This document shows positions 8,608 through 17,328 of a stretch of 64,000 bases of DNA, piece after piece. This DNA comes from Phycisphaerales bacterium (GTDB taxonomy: Bacteria > Planctomycetota > Phycisphaerae > Phycisphaerales > SM1A02). The stretch spans positions 17,948 through 81,947 of the forward strand of contig JAQWPT010000001.1 of NCBI GenBank assembly GCA_029245245.1, given 5' to 3'. The number at the start of each line of letters is the position of its first letter. Position 1 is the first letter of the stretch. The translations under genes were made by a program, and so were the position numbers. The notes beneath the pieces are model-generated. The model searched no databases and was not told where the DNA came from. It saw nothing but the letters and a program-made list of their open reading frames with translations.

Positions 8608-10772
8608 CCTCTGCCATCGCCATCCGGATTGTCGAGATGCTGCCGGCCGTGCCGGCGGTTCCCATGGCTGATGTCGTCGAGGCCACCAGCCACTGGTGGG
8701 CAGGCTTCATCCTCTGGTGCCCGCTGATCTCGCTGGCACTCTGCGGTCTCTGCGCAGCATTCCGAGTGAAGTCGAAACTGCCGGCGTGGATCACGGTCCT
8801 GTCCCTGGCCTGCTCCTTCGTCCTGACCATCATTCTCGGCAACCTCGAGGACGTGCCGGAACGCATCCAGCTCTTCGAGTGGATCTCCGTGGACTGGGTA
8901 GGCGGATCGTTCGTCGCCAATTTCGCGCTCTACATCGACTCACTGACCATCCTCTGGATGAGTTTTGTCACTGGCCTGGGCACCCTGATTGCGCTCTACG
9001 CAAGCGAGTACATGGAAACGGATGTCGGCAAGGGCTACGCTCGCTTCTTCTCCGGAGTGAGCGCCTTCCTCTTCGCCATGGGTTGCCTGGTGATGGGCGA
9101 CAACCTGTTGATGCTCTATCTGGGCTGGGAAGGCGTGGGCTTCGCCTCGTACTGGCTCATCGGTTACTACTACCGACGGCCCGCTGCGGTCGCGGCTGCG
9201 AAGAAGGCCTTCATCGTCAATCGCATCGGCGACCTGGGCCTGGCCCTGGCGATCTACCTGATCTGGTCGACCTTCGGGACCGTCCAGTACAACGAGTTGA
9301 TCACTCACCTCGATGCAGGCACCTTCGCCGCGTCCTATGAGCACTGGTCCGTCGAGGCCATCCCGTACCTGTTGATGCTCGCCGCATTCGGCAAGTCTGC
9401 GCAGTTGCCGCTCTATGTCTGGTTGCCGGATGCGATGGAAGGGCCGACTCCGGTCTCCGCCCTGATCCACGCCGCCACCATGGTGACTGCGGGTATCTAC
9501 CTGATCGCGAGGATGTACCCCTTCTTCCTGCTGGAGCCCACCTCGCTGCACGTGGTGGCCTGGGTCGGAGGGCTGACCGCGCTGCTGGCCGCCACCATCG
9601 GCATGGCGCAGTACGACATCAAGCGCATCTTCGCGTATTCAACGGTCTCGCAGTTGGGGTACATGTTCCTCGGACTGGGAGTCCTCACCACCTACGGCGC
9701 GTCCTACCACGTCTTCACCCACGCCTTCTTCAAGGCGGTCCTCTTCCTGGCTGCGGGAGCGGTCATGCATGGGTTCGCCGGTCAGCTTGATCTTCGAAAG
9801 CTGTCGGGGCTGCGGCGAATGAAAGGGTGGCGCATCGTCGCCTGGACGATGTTCATCGGATGCGTCTGCCTGGCTGGTTTTCCATTCACTTCCGGCTACT
9901 TCAGCAAGGATGCCATCCTTGCCGAGGCCTTCGTGACGCAGGGGCCGGGCTTCGAGGCCCTGGGCTGGATTGCGATCTTCACGGCGTTCCTGACCGCCTA
10001 CTACACCTTCCGGGTGTGGTGCCGGGTCTGTGCCGGACCGGTTCATTTCGAACCTGGTGACGAACTGCACGACGATGGCCACCATGACGAGGAGCACGAG
10101 TTCCATCCGCATGCCCCTCGCTTCGCGATCAACTTCGTGCTGGTTGTCATTGCCCTTGGCGCCCTGCTTGCGTCGGTTCCCTACTTCATGACCAACGAGG
10201 TCTCGGAGATCAAGGGTGGCTGGATCGCCGACATGGTCAATGATTCGACCGCTGCCGCGGGCATCCCCGGACACGAGGAGCATCCCGGGACCATCGCTCA
10301 TGACGCTGGGCACGCCCACCACGGATCGATTCTCGGCATGGATCCCCATGTCGCGATGTACTGGATCTCCGGCGTGGTTGGTGGCATCGGCCTGTTCCTT
10401 GCCTTCTGGCTGCACCTCTGGCGTCGGCAGGATGCTGATCGACTCCGCTCGTGGCTGCTCGCGCGAGCCTGGATCCGCTGGCTTCCCGTGGCCATGGAGA
10501 ACAAGTGGTACGTGGACGAGGTCTACCACGCCCTGGTTCGCGCTCCGTTGTGGCTGCTGGGACACATTGCCTACGGCTTCGATCGATACATCGTCGACGG
10601 CCTCCTCGTGGACGGTACGGCACGACTGCCTCGACTGATCGCTCGCTGGTTCCAGCCGCTGCAGAACGGATTGCTCCAGTCCTACGCCGTCACCATGGCC
10701 GGTGGGGCGGCTCTGATCACGCTGCTGATGGTCCTGATGATGCAGTTCTTCGAAGGGGGGTCGGTCCAATGA
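8604..10772 (+). CDS. nuoL: NADH-quinone oxidoreductase subunit L
   Basis: Large antiporter-like proton-pumping subunit of complex I. At 722 residues it is of the expected size or slightly long. Core signatures are present: LMLYLGWEGVGFASYWLIGYYY, the lysine helix with AFGKSAQLPLYVWLPDAMEGPTPVSALIHAATMV, and YSTVSQLGYMFLGLG. Two hydrophilic loops after residue 480 are rich in histidine and acidic residues (DDGHHDEEHEFHPH near 10070 and HEEHPGTIAHDAGHAHHG near 10273). The C-terminal lateral helix region follows. It overlaps nuoM by four bases. Confidence 0.97.
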   Translation: MTSAIAIRIVEMLPAVPAVPMADVVEATSHWWAGFILWCPLISLALCGLCAAFRVKSKLPAWITVLSLACSFVLTIILGNLEDVPERIQLFEWISVDWVGGSFVANFALYIDSLTILWMSFVTGLGTLIALYASEYMETDVGKGYARFFSGVSAFLFAMGCLVMGDNLLMLYLGWEGVGFASYWLIGYYYRRPAAVAAAKKAFIVNRIGDLGLALAIYLIWSTFGTVQYNELITHLDAGTFAASYEHWSVEAIPYLLMLAAFGKSAQLPLYVWLPDAMEGPTPVSALIHAATMVTAGIYLIARMYPFFLLEPTSLHVVAWVGGLTALLAATIGMAQYDIKRIFAYSTVSQLGYMFLGLGVLTTYGASYHVFTHAFFKAVLFLAAGAVMHGFAGQLDLRKLSGLRRMKGWRIVAWTMFIGCVCLAGFPFTSGYFSKDAILAEAFVTQGPGFEALGWIAIFTAFLTAYYTFRVWCRVCAGPVHFEPGDELHDDGHHDEEHEFHPHAPRFAINFVLVVIALGALLASVPYFMTNEVSEIKGGWIADMVNDSTAAAGIPGHEEHPGTIAHDAGHAHHGSILGMDPHVAMYWISGVVGGIGLFLAFWLHLWRRQDADRLRSWLLARAWIRWLPVAMENKWYVDEVYHALVRAPLWLLGHIAYGFDRYIVDGLLVDGTARLPRLIARWFQPLQNGLLQSYAVTMAGGAALITLLMVLMMQFFEGGSVQ

Positions 10773-12358
10773 TGAGTTGGCTGCTGATCCTCCTGCCCCT
10801 TGCCGGCGTGCTGGCGATCATCGTCTCCCCGGCACGGATGGCCAAGATGCTGGCGCTGCTGACTTCACTGGTCGTCTTCGGCGTGAGCATCGCCGCGGCG
10901 GTCGGGTTTGATGGCTGGGGCAAGGGAACCTGGGGCCTGGAAGGGGCCTTCAACTGGTTGTCCCGCTACGGCATCGAGATCCAGGTTGGAGCGGATTCGG
11001 TCTCCCTGATCCTCGTGCTGCTGACAACACTGCTGCTGCCACTGGCCGTTCTTGGTTCGTTCACCTCCGTCCGCGACCGCCTGCGAGAGTACTACGGCTG
11101 GTTGCTGGGACTCGAGGCGGCGATGATCGGCGTCTTCCTTGCCCGTGACCTCATCTTCTTCTACGTCTGCTTCGAGTTCACCCTGGTGCCGATGTTCTTC
11201 CTCATTGCCATCTACGGCAGTACGAACCGGGCCCGGGCCAGCATGAAGTTCCTGATCTACACCTTCACCGGTTCACTGATCACCCTCGCGGCATTCCTGT
11301 GGCTGGCCTGGTCGGCATCGCAGGCCGCTGACGGGCAGTGGACCTTCTCCATCGCGGCCCTGACCCACCATGCCACCACCTCGCTGGCTGGATCCGAACA
11401 GGCCTGGCTTCTGCTGGCGCTGTTGATTGGATTCGGGGTGAAGGTGCCGATCTTCCCGGTTCATACCTGGCTTCCGTTGGCGCACACCGAGGCACCGACG
11501 GCCGGCTCCGTGATCCTTGCCGGTGTGCTGCTGAAACTTGGAACCTACGGCCTCTATCGATTCATGCTGCCCATGTGTCCAGAGGCGGTCGTAGCCTGGG
11601 CCCCGGTCATCGCGATTCTCGCGATCATCGGCATCCTCTACGCGGCCTTGATCTGCTGGGTCCAGACCGATGTGAAGAAACTGGTGGCTTACTCGTCGGT
11701 GAGCCACCTCGGGTTCTGCATCCTGGGCCTCTTCGCATTGAACCCGATGGGCCTGGAGGGCGCGATCCTCTACATGGTCAACCACGGTCTTTCCACCGGG
11801 GCGCTCTTCTTCCTGATCGGGATGATGTACGAGCGGTTCCATACCCGCGACATGCGGGAGGTCGGTGGATTGGCCGGGCGCATGCCGGTCTGGGCCTTCT
11901 TCATGGTCTTCTTCGTGCTCGCCTCGGTGGGGCTCCCGGGACTCAATGGATTCGTCAGCGAGTTTCTCTGCCTCATCGCCACCTTCTCGGCGGGGGACAT
12001 GGGCGCCTACCCCGGCGTGCTCGGGCCCTGGTACGCGGCGATCGCGGCCCTGGGCATGATCTTCGCGGCCATGTACCTGCTGATCATGGTCGGGAAGATG
12101 GTCTTCGGGCCTGAGCGACTCCCCGCGGGGTCCCATGACGACGGCACCCTGCCCAGAGACCTCGGTGCTCGCGAGATCACCGTACTCGTTCCCCTGGCCG
12201 TGCTCTGCATCGTGCTGGGCGTGCAACCCTGGCTGGTCATCGACGGAACATCCGCCGCGGTGGCCGACACGCTTGCCGTCTACCAGCCAATCTTCGAGCA
12301 GTTGACCCAGCAGACAGGTGCTTCCGTAACCAATGCACTGGTCGGAGGTACTCCATGA
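10769..12358 (+). CDS. nuoM: NADH-quinone oxidoreductase subunit M
   Basis: Antiporter-like proton-pumping subunit of complex I, 529 residues and about 14 helices. Key motifs are FYVCFEFTLVPMFFLIAIYG (with the conserved glutamate), the lysine helix FGVKVPIFPVHTWLPLAHTEAPT, and KKLVAYSSVSHLGFCILG. The start at 10769 (MMSWLLILLPL) overlaps the nuoL stop as ATGA. The frame is open further upstream, but that lies inside nuoL. The end overlaps nuoN by four bases. Confidence 0.97.
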   Translation: MMSWLLILLPLAGVLAIIVSPARMAKMLALLTSLVVFGVSIAAAVGFDGWGKGTWGLEGAFNWLSRYGIEIQVGADSVSLILVLLTTLLLPLAVLGSFTSVRDRLREYYGWLLGLEAAMIGVFLARDLIFFYVCFEFTLVPMFFLIAIYGSTNRARASMKFLIYTFTGSLITLAAFLWLAWSASQAADGQWTFSIAALTHHATTSLAGSEQAWLLLALLIGFGVKVPIFPVHTWLPLAHTEAPTAGSVILAGVLLKLGTYGLYRFMLPMCPEAVVAWAPVIAILAIIGILYAALICWVQTDVKKLVAYSSVSHLGFCILGLFALNPMGLEGAILYMVNHGLSTGALFFLIGMMYERFHTRDMREVGGLAGRMPVWAFFMVFFVLASVGLPGLNGFVSEFLCLIATFSAGDMGAYPGVLGPWYAAIAALGMIFAAMYLLIMVGKMVFGPERLPAGSHDDGTLPRDLGAREITVLVPLAVLCIVLGVQPWLVIDGTSAAVADTLAVYQPIFEQLTQQTGASVTNALVGGTP

Positions 12359-13911
12359 TCGAGAAACTCTGGTTCGTCATTCCGGAAGCCGTCCTTCTTG
12401 TCGGCGTGGTCGTCGTGGCCATTCTGGGTCTGGTGCGATCCGGGCAGATCCGCAACCGTGTTCCCTGGGTGGCGATGGCGTTTGTCATCGGTTGCGGTGT
12501 CGCCTACCCGTTCGTATTCACGGAGACCGCGGTCTCTGAATCGACATCGCTGCTGCCGGGGCTGGGCCGCCCCATGGGACTGGTCGCCTGCGTCGTCGGC
12601 GTGTGTCTCGTATTCATGACCATCGGCCGAATCGATCGCCGCTACGAGCAGGCCATTGCCGAGGGGCGAGACCGGTTTGATCCGCTGCGATCGAATCGCG
12701 GTGAGTACTACGTGTTCTTCCTGCTGTCACTGGCGGGACTGATGCTCACCTGCAGCGCCAATGACCTCATCTGGCTCTTTCTCGCCCTCGAACTGACCAG
12801 CCTTCCGACCTACGTGATGGTCGCGATGAGCCGCAGTTCACGCCGGGCCCAGGAAGCGGCCATGAAGTACTTCTTCCTTGGGGCGATGTCCGCTGCGATG
12901 TTCCTCTACGGCTTCTCACTGCTCTACGCTGCGACGGGGACGGTTGAACTCACCGAAATGCGGGAGATCCTGACCGCCCAGGCCGCCGAGGGGGGCATCA
13001 GCATGCTCGCGGTGGTCGGCATGATGCTGGCTCTGCTCGGCATCGGCTTCAAGTTGGCGGCTGCACCCATGCATCTCTACGCGGCCGACGTCTACGAGGG
13101 TGCGGCTGTGCATGTCACGGCCGTGCTGGGGTTCATCCCCAAGGCCGCCGGTGCCGTGGCCTTCATGCTGCTGCTGTCGACGATGGGCTGGTTTGATGGT
13201 TCAACCCTGCCTCTGCCGATCCTGATCCTGTTGTGGGTCATGGCGGTGTTGACCATGACGCTTGGAAACGTGGCCGCGCTGCTGCAACGATCCGTCAAGC
13301 GCATGCTCGCGTACTCCTCGATCTCGCACAGTGGGTATCTGCTCATCGGCATCATCGCCGGACCGGGACTGGGCTTCAGTGCCGTGATCCTGTACCTCTT
13401 CGTCTACGGCCTCGCCAACACGGGCGCCTTCGCCGTGCTGGCATCCCTGGAACGCGAGGGACGTGAGATCGAGTCGGTGGAGGACCTGGCCGGTCTTCGA
13501 CAGAAGCACCCCGGCTCGGCCATCGCCCTGGCCATCTCCTCGGGCTCCCTGCTGGGCTTCCCGCCGCTGCTGGGATTCTGGGGCAAGTTGGCACTCTTCA
13601 TCGCCGGCATCGCGTCCGGGCACATCGTGCTCGTGCTCATTGCCGGGGTCAACAGCGCGATCAGTGCCTGGTATTACCTGCGACTGGTCGGACTGCCGCT
13701 GATGTCCGAGCCCAGTGAGCGAAGCGAGACGATCGATCGCGTTGCAGTTCCCTGGCCACGCTTTGCCGCCATCGGGATTGCCGCCGCCATGGTGGTCCTC
13801 CCGATCTTTCTGGCGGGCATTCAGGACGAAACCGATGTGCCGTTGCCGCCGGACACGGCGGATGTGGTGGCCACGCACGAGTCCGGTGATCAGGATGCGT
13901 CCGGGCTCTGA
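12355..13911 (+). CDS. nuoN: NADH-quinone oxidoreductase subunit N
   Basis: Third antiporter-like subunit of complex I, 518 residues and about 14 helices. Diagnostic segments are LFLALELTSLPTYVMVAMSR, GIGFKLAAAPMHLYAADVYEGA (the conserved lysine helix) and KRMLAYSSISHSGYLLIG. It is the last gene of a tightly overlapping nuoJKLMN set. Its 3' end overlaps the convergent membrane-protein gene by 22 bases. The remaining subunits (A-I) are not in this window. Confidence 0.96.
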   Translation: MIEKLWFVIPEAVLLVGVVVVAILGLVRSGQIRNRVPWVAMAFVIGCGVAYPFVFTETAVSESTSLLPGLGRPMGLVACVVGVCLVFMTIGRIDRRYEQAIAEGRDRFDPLRSNRGEYYVFFLLSLAGLMLTCSANDLIWLFLALELTSLPTYVMVAMSRSSRRAQEAAMKYFFLGAMSAAMFLYGFSLLYAATGTVELTEMREILTAQAAEGGISMLAVVGMMLALLGIGFKLAAAPMHLYAADVYEGAAVHVTAVLGFIPKAAGAVAFMLLLSTMGWFDGSTLPLPILILLWVMAVLTMTLGNVAALLQRSVKRMLAYSSISHSGYLLIGIIAGPGLGFSAVILYLFVYGLANTGAFAVLASLEREGREIESVEDLAGLRQKHPGSAIALAISSGSLLGFPPLLGFWGKLALFIAGIASGHIVLVLIAGVNSAISAWYYLRLVGLPLMSEPSERSETIDRVAVPWPRFAAIGIAAAMVVLPIFLAGIQDETDVPLPPDTADVVATHESGDQDASGL

Positions 13912-14744
13912 GACGCCTTGCGGCGGCTGAGCATGCACTGCACGAAGGCCCCGGTGACGGCCAGGGCGACCCACGCCACGGCGGGCAGCAGGATCCAGGC
14001 CTCGATGAGGTCGTGCATGGGCGCGCCGGCCATGGAAAGCAGGCGTGAGATGCTGCCGAGTATCAGCAGTGATCCGAGCACGGCGGTCACGATCACCGCG
14101 GTGGTCCTGGGGGCGAACGTGGCGATGATCAATCCCAGGAGCATGCCGCCGAGGACGCTGCCGACGATGACCAGCTGGCGTGTCGCATCGAGTTCCTTCC
14201 ATGCCCCGCGAAGGTGCTCGAGGCGGGTGGCAAGTTCCCGCCGAATCATCTCGGCCTGGCGTGCAGCAGCGGGCAGCAGTTCATGCATGTCCGTCGAGGG
14301 TGGTGCGGCCTCGTCCACGTCACCCTCGGTTGGATCGGTTGCATCGCTGCCGATGATCAGCAGGCCGAGATCCTGCAGGGGGGCCGGAGTCGATCCCGCC
14401 TCGGGAATCGTTCCCTCCGCCACCGTCGCGGACATCGACAGCACGCTCCAGAGCGTGACGAGTGAAACCATCGAGAGGATCGCGGCCAGGAGTCCCGCCA
14501 GCAGGAGCCGGTAGATCAGGAGGCTCACGCAGGCGACCACCACCGCGAAGACCAGGAGCACGGCCCAGAGGGGAAAGGTCCCGCCGGTCTCGACCCAGGT
14601 CAGCCAGCCCATCAGGGCTCCGAGCACGAGCCCGCCAAGGGCGACGGCGGATCGGAGCACCACCACGCCCAGTCCCCACAGGACGATGCCCACCACCAGG
14701 GCGATGGTGAAACTGACAAGTTGTTCGACGAGGACGGGATCCAC
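13890..14744 (-). CDS. Multi-spanning membrane protein of unknown function
   Basis: A protein of about 284 residues with four to five predicted membrane helices in the first ~110 residues. A soluble segment with a charged helix (about residues 140-205, including AARQAEMIRRELATRLEHL) follows, and then three more helices (TRQLVIVGSVLGGMLLGLIIA, TAVIVTAVLGSLLILGS, LLPAVAWVALAVTGAFV). I do not recognise the family. The start is taken as a GTG at 14744 with GGAG six bases upstream; a TTG at 14756 is the alternative. The gene is divergent from the DUF255 gene and convergent with nuoN. Confidence 0.65.
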   Translation of the reverse strand: MDPVLVEQLVSFTIALVVGIVLWGLGVVVLRSAVALGGLVLGALMGWLTWVETGGTFPLWAVLLVFAVVVACVSLLIYRLLLAGLLAAILSMVSLVTLWSVLSMSATVAEGTIPEAGSTPAPLQDLGLLIIGSDATDPTEGDVDEAAPPSTDMHELLPAAARQAEMIRRELATRLEHLRGAWKELDATRQLVIVGSVLGGMLLGLIIATFAPRTTAVIVTAVLGSLLILGSISRLLSMAGAPMHDLIEAWILLPAVAWVALAVTGAFVQCMLSRRKASQSPDAS

Positions 14745-14843
14745 GAGCTGCTCCAATTCTCTTTATCGACTCGAAGCCAACCCGGGCTTGGGAACTGGTT
14801 TGCAGCCGTTGAAAGGCGAGGATCGGCATCCTGCTAGCATGCA

Positions 14844-17240
14844 ATGATGCAGATGAAACTCCAGTACCAGTGGGTCGCCATGGCGGTCCTGTTCTTGGGA
14901 GGATCGGTCATGGCGAACGATGATGCCACCACGAAACCCACCCATACGAACCGCCTGTCCGAGGAAACCAGCCCCTACCTCCTCCAGCATGCCCACAATC
15001 CGGTCGACTGGTACCCATGGGGTGAAGAGGCCTTTGCAGCCGCCCAGGCTCAGGGCAAGCCGATTTTTCTCAGCGTGGGGTATTCCACCTGCTACTGGTG
15101 CCACGTGATGGAACGCGAGAGTTTTGAGAACGAGGCGATCGCGGAGTTGATGAACGAGCATTTCATCTGCGTGAAGGTCGATCGCGAGGAGCGGCCCGAT
15201 GTCGATGACATCTACATGGCTGCGGTTCAGGCGATGACCGGCCGTGGTGGCTGGCCCATGTCCGTGTTCCTCCTTCCCGACACGCTCGAACCCTTCTACG
15301 GGGGTACCTACTTCCCGCCGGTCGACAATCCCCAGCAGGGTCGCCCCGGCTTCCCGTCGTTGTTGACGGCGATGCACCAGTACTGGACGGAGCAGCAGCC
15401 GACTCTGCGAGAGCAGGGGGCCAAACTTGCCCAGGCGATTCGCCAGCAGATGGCCACCACGAAGGAACCGCAGGCCATCGGCCAGGAGCAGATCGATGCG
15501 GCCCTGTCCCAGATGATGGCCAACTACGACCGGACCAATGGTGGGTTCTCCAAGGGGGCTCCAAAGTTCCCGATGCCCGTGAACCTCGAGTTCCTGCAGG
15601 AAGCCGGCTGGTCATCCATGCCGGTCCGAGATGCGATGACCCATACCCTCGATCGAATGGCCATGGGTGGCATGTACGACCAGGTTGGTGGTGGCTTCCA
15701 TCGCTACAGCGTCGATGACAAGTGGCTCGTCCCGCACTTCGAGAAGATGCTTTACGACAACGCGATGCTGGCATCGGTGTACGCCCTGGCCGCCAAGGAG
15801 ACCGGCAATGGCTACTACGCAGCCATTGCCGCGGAGATCCTCGACTACGTGCTTCGGGAAATGACGACGGAGTCGGGCGCCTTCTACTCGGCCCAGGATG
15901 CAGAATCGAATGCCAAGGAGGGTGACAGTTACCTCTGGACGCCGAACCAGATCCGGACCACATTGACGGACGCCGGGCTTGAGGACGACGTCGAGTTCAC
16001 CCTCGATGTCTACGGGTTGAACGATGGCACGAACTTCCGCGACCCGCACCACCCCGGTGATCCCCCGCGAAACGTACTCCGCATCGCCCAGCGTCCCAAG
16101 GAGATCGCAGCCCGGCTGGAACTGTCCGGTCGCGAGACCCATGATCGATTCACCAGGGTCAACGAGGCCCTGCTGGCCGTACGCGATCAGCGTGACCAGC
16201 CTGGAACCGATGACAAGATCCTGTCCGGTTGGAACGGCCTGATGATCGGTGGCATGGCCGATGGTGGTCGGCTGCTGGGGGACTCCCGGTACACGGATGC
16301 GTCCCGACGGGCCGCGGCCGAGGTGATGAGCACCATGTGGTCCAAGTCCGGAGGGCTGATGCGGACCAAGCGCGGCGGTGCGGCCCGCATTCCGGCGTTC
16401 CTCGAGGATTATGCATTCATGATCCGGGGCCTGCTGCGACTGGAAGCCGCCACGGGTGACCCGATCTACCTCGACCAGGCCGCCCAACTGGCTGCCCAGG
16501 CCCGGGAACGGTTCTGGGATCCGGTCAATGGGGGGTGGTACGACACGCTTGATGACCAGTCCGATCTGTTCGTTCGAGGCCGCTCCTTCTACGACGGAGC
16601 CGTTCCCAGCGCCAACGGAGTGATGATCAATGCGATGATCACCCTGCATGAGCGAACTGGTCGGGCCGAGTACCTCGATGACGCATCGAGGGCACTGGCG
16701 GTCGTCAGCCCGGACATCGTTCGGTCACCGCGAAGTGCAATCCACTCCGTTCAGGGCCTGCACCGCATGCTCCGGGACCATCCCGGGAAGCTTTCCGGCG
16801 GTGGATCGGGAGCCAGCAGCGTCAAGACGAAGAAATCCAGTTCAAAGCAGAAGGTGGCCATGGGCATCTCCAAGCGGCAGGTCCGGTTGGCACCGGGCGA
16901 ATCCGAGACCGTGGTTGTCACTCTCGTGGTCGACTCCGGCTGGCACGTCAACTCGCCGGTACAGACCGATGAGTTCGTGGTCCCCCTGACCATCATGAGT
17001 CTCAGCAACGGAGTCCAGGTACAGGCGAACTACCCCCCTGGAGAGCCCTTCACGGGTCCTGACGGGCCGGTCAACGTGTACTCCCACACGGTGGAGATCC
17101 CGCTTACGGTCACCCGGACCGGTGATCTGGGCCGCAGTGGCCAGATCTCGATCACCTGGCAGGCCTGCAACAACCAGATCTGCCTGTCGCCAGTGACAGT
17201 CCCGCTGCCCCTGAAAGTGCTCGCGCCCAGTGGAGGCTGA
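14844..17240 (+). CDS. Exported DUF255 thioredoxin-like/glycan-hydrolase-fold protein with C-terminal DsbD-N-like domain
   Basis: A 798-residue protein. An N-terminal signal peptide (hydrophobic [15 protein letters not shown]) precedes a DUF255 (Spermatogenesis-associated protein 20/YyaL) thioredoxin-like domain that opens [20 protein letters not shown]. Its active-site pair is [14 protein letters not shown] (C83 and C86). The central ~450 residues form the alpha/alpha-toroid usual in this family ([34 protein letters not shown]). The last ~125 residues resemble the N-terminal immunoglobulin-like domain of DsbD, with [17 protein letters not shown] and a cysteine pair in [16 protein letters not shown] (about residues 774-780). 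DUF255 proteins are usually cytosolic and end after the toroid, so export and the added thiol domain suggest a periplasmic disulfide role. There is no clear ribosome-binding site. Confidence 0.85.
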   Translation: MMQMKLQYQWVAMAVLFLGGSVMANDDATTKPTHTNRLSEETSPYLLQHAHNPVDWYPWGEEAFAAAQAQGKPIFLSVGYSTCYWCHVMERESFENEAIAELMNEHFICVKVDREERPDVDDIYMAAVQAMTGRGGWPMSVFLLPDTLEPFYGGTYFPPVDNPQQGRPGFPSLLTAMHQYWTEQQPTLREQGAKLAQAIRQQMATTKEPQAIGQEQIDAALSQMMANYDRTNGGFSKGAPKFPMPVNLEFLQEAGWSSMPVRDAMTHTLDRMAMGGMYDQVGGGFHRYSVDDKWLVPHFEKMLYDNAMLASVYALAAKETGNGYYAAIAAEILDYVLREMTTESGAFYSAQDAESNAKEGDSYLWTPNQIRTTLTDAGLEDDVEFTLDVYGLNDGTNFRDPHHPGDPPRNVLRIAQRPKEIAARLELSGRETHDRFTRVNEALLAVRDQRDQPGTDDKILSGWNGLMIGGMADGGRLLGDSRYTDASRRAAAEVMSTMWSKSGGLMRTKRGGAARIPAFLEDYAFMIRGLLRLEAATGDPIYLDQAAQLAAQARERFWDPVNGGWYDTLDDQSDLFVRGRSFYDGAVPSANGVMINAMITLHERTGRAEYLDDASRALAVVSPDIVRSPRSAIHSVQGLHRMLRDHPGKLSGGGSGASSVKTKKSSSKQKVAMGISKRQVRLAPGESETVVVTLVVDSGWHVNSPVQTDEFVVPLTIMSLSNGVQVQANYPPGEPFTGPDGPVNVYSHTVEIPLTVTRTGDLGRSGQISITWQACNNQICLSPVTVPLPLKVLAPSGG

Positions 17241-17328
17241 TCTGGGCTCCGGTTGACAGGCTGCATTCAGCCACCACAATCGGGCCTTCCGAGCTGACCC
17301 AGAAACCCGCATGGTCCAGGAGACCACC

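Noticed and set aside
8998..9060. Possible nuoL internal start or frame break in the many overlapping small frames of the nuo region
   Set aside because: NuoL, M and N read continuously through all conserved helices with no break.
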